From contig OX638380.1 of the NCBI GenBank assembly GCA_951813855.1, forward strand, positions 2,558,876 to 2,622,875: a DNA stretch of 64,000 nt, written 5' to 3'. A program made the position numbers and the translations under genes. Origin of the DNA: an uncultured Verrucomicrobiae bacterium (GTDB taxonomy: Bacteria; Verrucomicrobiota; Verrucomicrobiia; Limisphaerales; AAA164-E04). Below, in pieces: positions 26,818 through 35,062 of the stretch; position 1 is the first letter of the stretch, and every line of letters starts with the position of its first letter. A model generated the notes under the pieces. It ran no database searches. It was not told the DNA's origin and saw nothing but the letters and a program-made list of their open reading frames with translations.

Positions 26818-27633
26818 ATGAAGTCGCCGAAGATCGGACTCGACGAGGGCATCCACGTGATGCATCTCTTCTATCGCATCGACCGGAGGCTCTGGGAAGC
26901 GAACGGTCCGGAACGCTCCGCCCGGACTCTGGCGTCGACCCAGGAGCTGCTGCAGAAACATGCCGCCGCCTGCTATCCCCGCATCGCTTCCTTCGTCAAT
27001 GTCGGCGGCAAAGCCGATCTGGCCTTCATGATTTACGAAGCGGATTTGTTGGCCCTGGGACGGCTCCACCGCCAACTGGAGGCCTGCTTTCCACCGGGAA
27101 CCCTGACCCCGGTCTACAGTTATCTCAGCGTCACCGAACTGCCGGAGTACGTAACGACCGACGAAGAATTGAAGGCCAGGATTCTCCGCCAGGAACAACT
27201 GGATCCCGACAGCGAAGCGTTCCGAACGCGCTGGGAAGAACATCGAAAACGGCAAGCCGAATACCGGCGCTACCGCCTTTATCCCGAATTACCCGACTGG
27301 GAATTAATGGGCTTTTATCCGATGAGCAAACGGCGAAGCGCTACGGACAACTGGTACGCTCTGGAGTTGGACCGGCGCAAGGAACTCATGAAAGGCCACG
27401 CCCGAGTCGGACGCAAATACGCCGGGCGCATCTCGCAACTGATCACCGGTTCGACCGGACTGGACGATTGGGAATGGGGCGTCACCTTGATGGCGCATCA
27501 AGCCGACGCGCTCAAGGAAATCGTCTACGAAATGCGCTTCGACGAAGTCAGCGCCCGTTACGGCGAATTCGGGCCGTTCTACGTCAATCTGAACCTGGAC
27601 CTCGAAAGCGCCTGGAACCAATTGAACCTGTAA
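26818..27633 (+). CDS. hemQ: Coproheme decarboxylase (HemQ/ChdC)
   Basis: A 271-residue member of the chlorite dismutase superfamily in its HemQ branch. It oxidatively decarboxylates coproheme III to protoheme in the coproporphyrin-dependent heme pathway. The catalytic Tyr167 and the propionate-binding Lys171 are in FYPMSKRR, and the proximal heme ligand is His194 in LMKGHARVGRKYAG. The downstream ITGSTGLDDWEWGVTL and IVYEMRFDEVSARYGEFG blocks are strongly typical. Finding it in a diderm suggests this organism uses the coproporphyrin route. It is paired with the pseudo-receiver gene upstream and close to csp and hemW downstream. Confidence 0.9.
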   Translation: MKSPKIGLDEGIHVMHLFYRIDRRLWEANGPERSARTLASTQELLQKHAAACYPRIASFVNVGGKADLAFMIYEADLLALGRLHRQLEACFPPGTLTPVYSYLSVTELPEYVTTDEELKARILRQEQLDPDSEAFRTRWEEHRKRQAEYRRYRLYPELPDWELMGFYPMSKRRSATDNWYALELDRRKELMKGHARVGRKYAGRISQLITGSTGLDDWEWGVTLMAHQADALKEIVYEMRFDEVSARYGEFGPFYVNLNLDLESAWNQLNL

Positions 27634-27828
27634 CCTCGGCGATGAAAATCGACGATTTAATCCTTACCCGGCGCTTGACGCCCTCGTTTCGATTCCCTAG
27701 GCTGACGAGCGAACCCATGGTTTTTCGAGCGTTGCTATTCGCTTATCCGGTTATTCTTGATTGAACGAATCAGATAGGTATTTTCCCTTTCCCGAAATCA
27801 ACTCGACGAGTGTACAGGAGACCCAGTC

Positions 27829-28041
27829 ATGGCCAGCGGCAAAGTAAAGTGGTTCGACAATAAGAAAGGTTTCGGATTCATCATTCAAGAAGAATCCGAT
27901 TCGGACATCTTCGTCCATCACTCGGCCATCACCGGCAATGGATTCAAAACCCTGAACGAAGGGGAAGTCGTCAACTTCGAGATCATTCAGAGCGACAAGG
28001 GGATGAAAGCCCAGAACGTTCAACGAGGCCATTTGCAGTGA
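27829..28041 (+). CDS. Cold-shock domain protein
   Basis: A 70-residue CspA-type protein, a single OB fold that binds single-stranded RNA/DNA. The RNP1 and RNP2 motifs are complete (KGFGFI and DIFVHHSAI). AGGAGA lies 8 nt before the ATG. About 195 bp of non-coding sequence precede it, long enough for a structured 5' leader as known for cold-shock genes, but I could not define one. Its TGA stop overlaps the GTG start of hemW in a GTGA arrangement, so the two are translationally coupled. Confidence 0.93.
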   Translation: MASGKVKWFDNKKGFGFIIQEESDSDIFVHHSAITGNGFKTLNEGEVVNFEIIQSDKGMKAQNVQRGHLQ

Positions 28042-29228
28042 TCCCGGAAGGTACGGGTACGAACCTGGCCGCGCCGCCTTCCCTTTACGTTCACGTCCCG
28101 TTTTGCGCCAGCAAGTGCCATTACTGCGCTTTCTATTCCGAGCCGTCCCGCGGCGAGGAGATGACTCGGTACGTCACCGCGCTCGTCCGGGAAATCCGCC
28201 GGCTGGCCGCCGGTTCGCTACCGCCTAAGACGTTGTTCTTCGGCGGCGGCACTCCCTCCCTGCTCTCCCTGCCGCACTGGGAAAGGATTCTCGAAGCCTT
28301 GGAAACGGTCGGCAGCCGGCTGGCCGCCGAGTTTACCGTCGAATGCAATCCGGTCACTCTGTCGGGCGCCAAGGCGCGGCTGTTGCGTCAAGGAGGCGTC
28401 AATCGCCTGTCGCTCGGCGTTCAATCTCTCGATTCCGATCTCCTGGACCGGTTGGGCCGCGTTCATTCCCGGGAAGCGGTGTTCCGCTCCTACGACCTGA
28501 TTCGCCAAGCCGGCTTCGACAACGTCAATCTGGATTTGATGTTCGCCCTTCCCGGCCAGAGCCTAGAGTCCTGGAACCGGACTCTGACCGAAGCGTTGGC
28601 CCTGAACAGCGAGCACCTTTCCTGCTACGAGGTCATCTACGAAGAAGACACTCCGCTATTCCGGCAACGGCAAACCGGCGCCATCGCGGTCGACGAAGAG
28701 TTGGCCGCCGGCATGTATCGCCGATTGGTAGACCGCACGGCGGAAACCGGCTTCGTCCAATACGAGATCGCCAATTTCGCCCGCGACGCCGCGGCGACGA
28801 AAACCGAACTGCCGCGGCGCGCCTGCCGGCACAACGTCAATTATTGGACAGGGGGCGAGTATTACGGACTAGGACCGGCGGCGGCCGGCCACCTGAACGG
28901 CTGGCGCTATCAAAACTGGCCCAGCGTCTCGGCTTACTGCCGGGCCGTCGCCGCGGAACTTCCTCCCCGCGACCCGGGCGAACGATTGTCCCCCCCAGCC
29001 AAGGCGGGAGAGACGGCTGCGTTCTGGCTGCGGATGAATCGGGGCATCGACCTGATTCGATTCCGAGAACTGACCGGGTACGACTTTCGCACTCAATGGA
29101 AGCAGGAACTGACGGCGCTCGTCGAGCGAGGTTGGGGAGAACGGCGGGACCGGTTCTTCCGGTTGACTCCCGTAGGCTTGCGGTTCGCCGATGCCGCCGC
29201 CGCCGAATTCCTCTCGCCCGCCGCTTGA
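28038..29228 (+). CDS. hemW: Radical SAM heme chaperone HemW
   Basis: A 396-residue protein. The radical SAM cluster motif CxxxCxxC is at Cys23, Cys27 and Cys30 ([10 protein letters not shown]), followed by the GGGTPS motif and the [13 protein letters not shown] strand (here EFTVECNP). The C-terminal HemW domain is present. The family is often annotated as oxygen-independent coproporphyrinogen oxidase, but HemW is thought to bind and deliver heme. The GTG start at 28038 overlaps the csp stop; no Met precedes the conserved SLYVHVPFC segment. The nearby hemQ makes a heme-related cluster likely. Confidence 0.88.
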   Translation: MIPEGTGTNLAAPPSLYVHVPFCASKCHYCAFYSEPSRGEEMTRYVTALVREIRRLAAGSLPPKTLFFGGGTPSLLSLPHWERILEALETVGSRLAAEFTVECNPVTLSGAKARLLRQGGVNRLSLGVQSLDSDLLDRLGRVHSREAVFRSYDLIRQAGFDNVNLDLMFALPGQSLESWNRTLTEALALNSEHLSCYEVIYEEDTPLFRQRQTGAIAVDEELAAGMYRRLVDRTAETGFVQYEIANFARDAAATKTELPRRACRHNVNYWTGGEYYGLGPAAAGHLNGWRYQNWPSVSAYCRAVAAELPPRDPGERLSPPAKAGETAAFWLRMNRGIDLIRFRELTGYDFRTQWKQELTALVERGWGERRDRFFRLTPVGLRFADAAAAEFLSPAA

Positions 29229-29489
29229 GCTCGAACGGCCGTTCCCGATCACGAAAACCGATGGCGCCGACAGCGAAGCGTTCGGAGCCGGCGCCGGCGC
29301 CGAACGAGGCCGGAGACCGTCCCGAATCGACGGAACCTGGGAGCTTTCCGAGTCGAAAAAACCGACGGATCGAACGCGGCGCACCAAGGGCAGCTGTAAC
29401 TTTTATTTCGCGGTTACCGTCTTTTCCTACCTGTCGGCCTAAGTAGGCCCCGTCGGATCAAACCGCAACCCAGACGTAACTCAAACACG

Positions 29490-30083
29490 ATGAAACACTT
29501 ACTTCCTTCCGGACTCTTCCTGGTGCTGGCCGGCGTGCTGGCATTGACGCCCTTCGCCCAAGCCCAACGCGGCGGCGGTGCCGATCGCGGAGATTGGAAC
29601 CAGAGAATCCAAGAACGAATCATGGGCGCCATCCAGCAAACCTTGGAAGCGCCGGACGACGAATGGGAGATTCTGCAACCCATGGTCTCGAAAATTTACG
29701 CCCTGCAGAACGAGATGCGTCCTAGCCGCATGAGTCTGTTCGCCGGTCGCGGCCGAGGCGGCACCGAAGGCCGGGGCCGGGGCGGCGACGCCGAAGGCCG
29801 GGGCCGGGGCCGAGGCCAGTTCGGCGAACGCGACGGCGAACGGGAAGGCAATCGCGAGGGCAATCGCGAAGGCCGGGGCCGGAACCAGGGAGACGCCGCC
29901 TCCACCGCCTTGAGCGAAGCTATCGAATCGGGCGACGCCGCCCAAATCAAAAAGGCTCTGACCGATCTGCGGGACCAGCGCGAGAAACAAGCCGACGAGC
30001 TCAAGAAGACCCAGGACGAGTTGCGTCAAATCGTTACCCTCAAACAAGAAGCCACTCTGGTCGTTCACGGCTTTCTCGACTAA
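29490..30083 (+). CDS. Secreted arginine/glycine-rich protein with coiled-coil tail
   Basis: A 197-residue protein. Residues 1-25 form a clear signal peptide ending in AQA. Residues 33-75 are helical. Residues 78-130 are a low-complexity stretch of GRGR, GRGG and GNRE units; the DNA shows short repeats (GGCCGGGGCC, GAAGGCCGG and the like). Residues 135-185 form a likely coiled coil (KKALTDLRDQREKQADELKK). I do not recognise a family. It ends 33 bp before gspE and may share its operon, which would make it a candidate for a secreted substrate or periplasmic helper of the type II system; that is inference from position. Confidence 0.7.
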   Translation: MKHLLPSGLFLVLAGVLALTPFAQAQRGGGADRGDWNQRIQERIMGAIQQTLEAPDDEWEILQPMVSKIYALQNEMRPSRMSLFAGRGRGGTEGRGRGGDAEGRGRGRGQFGERDGEREGNREGNREGRGRNQGDAASTALSEAIESGDAAQIKKALTDLRDQREKQADELKKTQDELRQIVTLKQEATLVVHGFLD

Positions 30084-30116
30084 GTTGCCGGGATTCGAAT
30101 TAATCGAACCGTTTCG

Positions 30117-31793
30117 GTGAACGATCCGCTCCAGGAAATGATCAGCAGCGGGCGCTTGTCCCCGCCGGACGCCACTTCCCTCAGAAGGTTGGCGACCAAC
30201 GGCAACGCCCATTTGCTGGAAAGCGAAACCTCGATCTTGCGCTGGCTGTCGCAGGAATACGAGGTAGCCTTCACCGAATTGAAAGCTGTCGAACCCGACC
30301 GGGAACTGCTCAAGCGGTTCCCGGCCCGGGTTCTGCTCAAGGAGGAACTGCTCCCCCTGAGGCAAACTGACGGCATCGTCGAGATCGCCACCAGCCGGCT
30401 CTTCGCCACTCGCGGACTCGACACCCTCAAACTCATGACCGGCCTGAAGCTCACGCCGGTCTTGGCTCCTTCGGAAATCATCCGCAAGGAAATCAAGAAG
30501 CATTTGGGGGTCGGAGCCGACACCATCGATACTCTCAGGGAAGACGATTCTTTCCGCGTCCTGGAAGAACTCAGCGAAGCGGAAACGGATCTGGACGGTG
30601 CCGCCTCGGAAGCTTCGATCATCCGGTTCGTCAATCAACTACTCGGCGACGCCATCGAATTACGGACGACCGATATCCATATCGAACCGTTCGAAAACGA
30701 ACTCCGGATCCGCTACCGCATTGACGGCGTGCTTCAGGAAGTGCCGGTGCCGGCCGAAATCAAGCGCTTTCAACCGGCCATCGTCTCGCGAGTCAAGATT
30801 CTAAGCCAACTCAACATCGCCGAAAAACGGGTACCGCAGGATGGACGCATCAAGTTGCGCATCGCGGGCGGCGAAGTCGACGTCCGGGTTTCGGTCATCC
30901 CCATGCTGCACGGCGAGGCCGTGGTCATGCGTTTGTTGCGTCAGGACTCCACGTTGCTGGGCCTCGCGGAGTTGGGCATGGCCGTCCGGGAACAGAAACT
31001 GTTCCGGAAAACGCTCGGCCTGCCGCACGGCATCGTACTGGTCACCGGGCCCACCGGCAGCGGCAAGACGACGACGCTCTACGCCGCCCTGAACCAGATC
31101 AACGATCATCTCCGCAAAATCATCACCATCGAGGATCCGATCGAATACCAAATTCGCGGCATCAACCAAATCCAGGTCGCGGAGAAAGCGGGCATGACCT
31201 TCGCCCACGGGTTGCGCGCCATCCTGCGGCACGATCCGGACGTGTTGCTGGTCGGAGAAATCCGGGACCGGGAGACCGCGCAAATCGCCGTGCAAGCCTC
31301 GTTGACCGGCCATCTGGTGTTTTCCACGTTGCACACCAACGACGCTCCCGGAGCCATCTCGCGGCTCATCGACATGGGCGTCGAACCCTACTTGGTCGCC
31401 TCTTCGATCGAAGCCGTGCTGGCCCAACGACTGGTGCGGGTGCTCTGTCCGCATTGCAAACAAGTCGACGACTCGGAAACGACCAAGGTCCTCCGCCGGG
31501 AAACGAACTTGGCCGCCGAACTCGACATCTACCGGGCCGTCGGTTGCGAATCGTGCCGGCAAACCGGCTATCACGGCCGCCAGGCGATTTTCGAGATGAT
31601 GGACATGACGCCGGCGCTCCGCGAAATGACCCTGCAACACCGTTCCAGCGGCGAATTGCGCCGCCAGGCCCGCACCGACGGCATGGGCGTACTCAGCGAA
31701 GACGGCTGGCGGCTGGTCGGCCAGGGAAACACGACCCCGGACGAAGTCCTGCGCGTCAGCAAGGCCGAAGGCGTCGTCGACGACAAGGCGTAA
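30117..31793 (+). CDS. gspE: Type II secretion ATPase GspE
   Basis: A 558-residue cytoplasmic ATPase that powers pseudopilus assembly. The N-terminal GspE_N domain covers residues 1-140. The Walker A GPTGSGKT starts at residue 311, with the Asp box IEDPIEY, Walker B DPDVLLVGEIRD and the His box LTGHLVFSTLHTND following. A four-cysteine zinc motif (CPHC and CESC) lies near residues 443-482. Translation starts at GTG 30117. First core gene of a tight operon; gspF begins 7 bp downstream. Confidence 0.93.
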   Translation: MNDPLQEMISSGRLSPPDATSLRRLATNGNAHLLESETSILRWLSQEYEVAFTELKAVEPDRELLKRFPARVLLKEELLPLRQTDGIVEIATSRLFATRGLDTLKLMTGLKLTPVLAPSEIIRKEIKKHLGVGADTIDTLREDDSFRVLEELSEAETDLDGAASEASIIRFVNQLLGDAIELRTTDIHIEPFENELRIRYRIDGVLQEVPVPAEIKRFQPAIVSRVKILSQLNIAEKRVPQDGRIKLRIAGGEVDVRVSVIPMLHGEAVVMRLLRQDSTLLGLAELGMAVREQKLFRKTLGLPHGIVLVTGPTGSGKTTTLYAALNQINDHLRKIITIEDPIEYQIRGINQIQVAEKAGMTFAHGLRAILRHDPDVLLVGEIRDRETAQIAVQASLTGHLVFSTLHTNDAPGAISRLIDMGVEPYLVASSIEAVLAQRLVRVLCPHCKQVDDSETTKVLRRETNLAAELDIYRAVGCESCRQTGYHGRQAIFEMMDMTPALREMTLQHRSSGELRRQARTDGMGVLSEDGWRLVGQGNTTPDEVLRVSKAEGVVDDKA

Positions 31794-31800
31794 GACGGCC

Positions 31801-33027
31801 ATGCCCAGTTTCGACTACAAGGCGCTCAGGCCGGACGGCACGTTGACCGTAGGCCTACTGAAGGCCAGCAGCCGCTCCGAGGCTCTGCAGCTGATCCAGG
31901 AACGGAACCTGCAAGCCGTGCGGGTCGACGAAAGCAGGCAGAAGACGCTCTGGGGCGGCGCGTCCGGTTGGTTTTCCCGGAAACCCGGGCGGATTTCTTT
32001 CGCCCAACTCGAAAATTTCACCCGGTTGCTCTCCAGCCTGCTGGCCGCCGGGATTCCCTTGAGCCGGGCATTAACGATTTTACACCAGGAAGCGACCACG
32101 CCGGCCGCGGCCGCCCGATGGAAAGAAATCCACGATCTGGTAGTCGACGGCATGTCGCTTTCCGACGCCATGTCCCGCTTTCCCCAGACCTTTCCCCGGG
32201 TCTACGTGGCCATGGTCGAAGCCGGCGAGACCGGCGGCTTTCTGGATCTGGTGCTTACCCAGATCGCCGAGTTCCAATCCCGGGACAAGGATTTGCGGGC
32301 CAAGGTGTTTTCCGCCACGATCTATCCGGCGGTATTGCTGGTGCTGTCGGTCGCCGTGCTGATTTTTCTCATGGTGTTTTTCATCCCGAAATTCACGGCG
32401 ATCTTCGAAGGTTTCGGAGCCGACCTGCCGATCCTGACCCAAATCGTCGTGGGCATTAGCGGATTCTTCCAGCACTACGGCGTCTTTCTGGCTTTGCTGA
32501 CGGGTTTCGGGGCCTACTGGGGCCAACGCTGGTTCGCTACCGAAAAGGGCCGGCGCCGCTGGGAAGGCTGGATCCTGGACGCGCCGATCCTCGGCCCGTT
32601 GCAGTCCCGGTTCGCCATGGCCCGCTTTTGCCGCATGCTGGGCACCCTGATCCATTCGGGCGTTTCCCTGGTGGACGGCCTCAACGTCGCCCGCAAATCG
32701 ATCGGCAACCAGATTCTGGTCGACGCCGTCGCCGCCAGCATCGAACGGGTGCAGAAGGGCGATCGCCTGGCCAACAGCCTCCGCGACTGCGCCCAGCTGT
32801 TTCCGGGTTCGGTGATCGAAATGATTTCGGTCGCCGAGGAAAGCGGCTCGCTGGACAACGAACTGACCCGGCTGGCCGAGGTCACCGAAAAGGAGCTGGA
32901 CCAACGGTTGAAAATCGCCGTCTCCCTGATGGAACCGGCCATGCTGTTTCTCATCGCCGGAATCATCGGCGCGATTATCATCAGCATGGTCTTGCCGATC
33001 TTCACCATCCAAGACTACATCAAGTAA
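31801..33027 (+). CDS. gspF: Type II secretion inner-membrane platform protein GspF
   Basis: A 408-residue polytopic protein with two T2SSF domains (about 68-190 and 275-395). Each contains the family pattern LL.AGIPL..AL and LIHSGVSLVDGL. Three hydrophobic segments are visible, around residues 170-195, 220-240 and at the end (FLIAGIIGAIIISMVLPIF). It forms the platform that couples GspE to the pseudopilins. It sits between gspE and gspG with gaps of 7 and 9 bp. Confidence 0.93.
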   Translation: MPSFDYKALRPDGTLTVGLLKASSRSEALQLIQERNLQAVRVDESRQKTLWGGASGWFSRKPGRISFAQLENFTRLLSSLLAAGIPLSRALTILHQEATTPAAAARWKEIHDLVVDGMSLSDAMSRFPQTFPRVYVAMVEAGETGGFLDLVLTQIAEFQSRDKDLRAKVFSATIYPAVLLVLSVAVLIFLMVFFIPKFTAIFEGFGADLPILTQIVVGISGFFQHYGVFLALLTGFGAYWGQRWFATEKGRRRWEGWILDAPILGPLQSRFAMARFCRMLGTLIHSGVSLVDGLNVARKSIGNQILVDAVAASIERVQKGDRLANSLRDCAQLFPGSVIEMISVAEESGSLDNELTRLAEVTEKELDQRLKIAVSLMEPAMLFLIAGIIGAIIISMVLPIFTIQDYIK

Positions 33028-33036
33028 CCAGGAACC

Positions 33037-33489
33037 ATGAAAATCGAGGCTCTTCGCGCTCAGCGGCCTATCCTAACGAACCGCGCCTTCACTTTGGTGG
33101 AAATGCTGCTGGTGCTCGTGATTCTCGCCGCCTTGGCGGCCGTCGTCGTGCCCAAGTTCACCGGCCGTTCCAAGCAGGCCAAGGTCGCGGCGGCTCAAAC
33201 CGAAATCTCCAGTTTGGAAGTCGCGCTGGATTCGTTCGAAGTCGACAACGGATTCTATCCGCGTTCCGGCGACGACGGACTGGAAGCGCTGGTGGTGCAA
33301 CCGAACGACACGCCCGACTGGAAAGGGCCTTACCTCAAACGAGGCATACCCACCGATCCTTGGGGCAACGAATACCTGTACGAAAGCCCCGGCCGGTACA
33401 ATCAGCACGGCTACGATCTCAGTTCCATGGGACCCGACGGAAGGGAAGGAGGCGATGACGACATCGTTAATTGGAATGCGGCCCGCTAA
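33037..33489 (+). CDS. gspG: Major pseudopilin GspG
   Basis: A 150-residue pseudopilin. The leader of 17 residues ends in NRA, with the cleaved product starting FTLVEMLLVLVILAALAAVVVP; Glu5 is kept. Position -1 is Ala rather than the usual Gly, so processing by the prepilin peptidase may be less typical. The C-terminal GspG domain shows the NGFYP, DPWGNEY and GPDG..G.DDDI segments that carry the calcium site in the family. It should be the main subunit of the pseudopilus. Confidence 0.93.
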   Translation: MKIEALRAQRPILTNRAFTLVEMLLVLVILAALAAVVVPKFTGRSKQAKVAAAQTEISSLEVALDSFEVDNGFYPRSGDDGLEALVVQPNDTPDWKGPYLKRGIPTDPWGNEYLYESPGRYNQHGYDLSSMGPDGREGGDDDIVNWNAAR

Positions 33490-33958
33490 CGACGGCTTCA
33501 CCCTCATCGAATTAATCCTGGTGCTCGCGCTGTTGGCCGGCATTCTGGCGCTCGCCGCGCCGTCCTTGTCGCGATTTTACGGCGGCCGGGCGTTAGAGAG
33601 CGAGGCGCGCCGGTTACTGACGCTCACCCGTTACGGCGGCGAACAGGCCATCAACGAAGGCGTTCCGCTGGAACTATGGATTCTTCCCGACGAAAACCGC
33701 TACGGATTGCGGCCTCAAATCGGTTGGGCGACCAATCGTCACAACTCCCTGGATTTTTTGCTCCAGGAAGGATTGACCCTCGCCGCGGAGGCGACCAATC
33801 GCCTCCAGCGGACCGATCCCGTCATCCGCTTTTTACCTGACGGCTCGATTACGGAAGACAGCCTCGCCGCCCTGCAGTTGGAAAATCGCAAACAAGATCA
33901 GGTTCGCATCGTCCGTTCCCGCTTCGGCACGCGCTATGAAATCGCGGAACCACGTTAA
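33455..33958 (+). CDS. gspH: Minor pseudopilin GspH-like
   Basis: A 167-residue protein with a type IV leader, NDG followed by FTLIELILVLALLAGILALAAP, and Glu5 present. The rest fits the GspH beta domain. ATG 33455 overlaps gspG by 35 bp and has AAGGAGG just before it. An internal ATG at 33476 would give the usual short leader MRPANDG and is an alternative start. Minor pseudopilins H-I-J-K form the tip of the pseudopilus. Confidence 0.82.
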   Translation: MTTSLIGMRPANDGFTLIELILVLALLAGILALAAPSLSRFYGGRALESEARRLLTLTRYGGEQAINEGVPLELWILPDENRYGLRPQIGWATNRHNSLDFLLQEGLTLAAEATNRLQRTDPVIRFLPDGSITEDSLAALQLENRKQDQVRIVRSRFGTRYEIAEPR

Positions 33959-34343
33959 GGAACGGCGTGGCGTGCAGCGCCGGCCGGGCGGTTTTACCTT
34001 CGTCGAGGTGCTGACGGCCTTGCTATTCATGGCCATCGTGTTGCCCATCGCCCTGGGAGCGATAACCTTGGCCAACCGCGCCGCCGTCGTCGCCGAGCGC
34101 AAGGCGATCGCCTCGCAACTGGCCGACAGTTACCTGCGCGAGATGCTGATCGACGAATCCTGGAGCGTCCTGCCGGGAGCCGGCAATTTTACCGGCGAAC
34201 ACCACGGCTACTCCTGGGAACTGGACACCAGCACCTGGGAATACGACTCCATGGTCTACCTGGAACTGCGCGTACTCTTTATCGTCCAGGGCCGACGGCA
34301 CAGCGTACGGCTCGCCGCCCTGGCAGAGGAGCCGACGATATGA
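33936..34343 (+). CDS. gspI: Minor pseudopilin GspI-like
   Basis: A 135-residue protein. The leader is basic and ends in RPGG, before FTFVEVLTALLFMAIVLP with Glu5. The WE.D.S.W segment and the small beta-rich remainder fit GspI. It overlaps gspH by 23 bp and its stop overlaps the gspJ start in an ATGA arrangement, so translation is coupled through this part of the operon. Confidence 0.83.
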   Translation: MKSRNHVKERRGVQRRPGGFTFVEVLTALLFMAIVLPIALGAITLANRAAVVAERKAIASQLADSYLREMLIDESWSVLPGAGNFTGEHHGYSWELDTSTWEYDSMVYLELRVLFIVQGRRHSVRLAALAEEPTI

Positions 34344-35062
34344 AACGGCTCCGGGCCGCCCGACCGACCAGGGCCTTTACGCTGATCGAGGTGCTGCTGG
34401 CCACCCTGACCTTCGCGCTGATCCTGGCTACGGTTAATACGGCATTCTTCACGGCGTTGCGCCTGCGCGAACGGTCCGCCGAACGCGCCGACCTGCTGCA
34501 ACCGCGCCTGCAGGCCCTCGATTGGTTCAAACGCGATCTGAGCAACGCCTTCTACAGCGAAGCTTTCCTTGCCGAACGTTTTCTCGGCGAACCGGATCGC
34601 GAAGCCCGAGTGCCGGCCGACCGCCTCCTGTTTTACGTGACCTCGAAAGCCGTCGGTCCCGCGGCGCAGTTGCCGGCCCGGCAAATCCAATACTATCTGA
34701 CGCCGGCGGAGCGAACCGACGGCCGGAACCAGGCGATGGAACTGTTGCGGGCCGAAACCTCCAACCTCCTGACCGATCAATTGCCCCCTCCCCTCGTCCG
34801 CCGGCTGGCCTCCGGCCTGAGCTCGATGACCTTCGAATTTTTCGACGGCGAATTCTGGACCACGGGTTGGGACTCGGATTTTACGGAATCGCCCTTGCCC
34901 CGAGCCGTGCGCGTCCGGTTGGAATTCGCTCCCGAAACCGCCGGCGAATCGCCGCTGATCCTGAATCAAACGATCACCGTTTTGGCCGAACCGAAACCGC
35001 CGGCCGAAACCGAAGCGGAAACCGAGGAAAATCCCCCCGAAACCGCCGGAGGAGACAGATGA
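34340..35062 (+). CDS. gspJ: Minor pseudopilin GspJ-like
   Basis: A 240-residue protein. The leader ends in TRA and the mature part starts FTLIEVLLATLTFALILATV; as in gspG the residue at -1 is Ala, not Gly. The remainder matches the GspJ pattern, with W.KRDL.NA, a central beta domain and a proline/glutamate-rich tail (about residues 222-240). It overlaps gspI and gspK by four bases each. Confidence 0.82.
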   Translation: MKRLRAARPTRAFTLIEVLLATLTFALILATVNTAFFTALRLRERSAERADLLQPRLQALDWFKRDLSNAFYSEAFLAERFLGEPDREARVPADRLLFYVTSKAVGPAAQLPARQIQYYLTPAERTDGRNQAMELLRAETSNLLTDQLPPPLVRRLASGLSSMTFEFFDGEFWTTGWDSDFTESPLPRAVRVRLEFAPETAGESPLILNQTITVLAEPKPPAETEAETEENPPETAGGDR

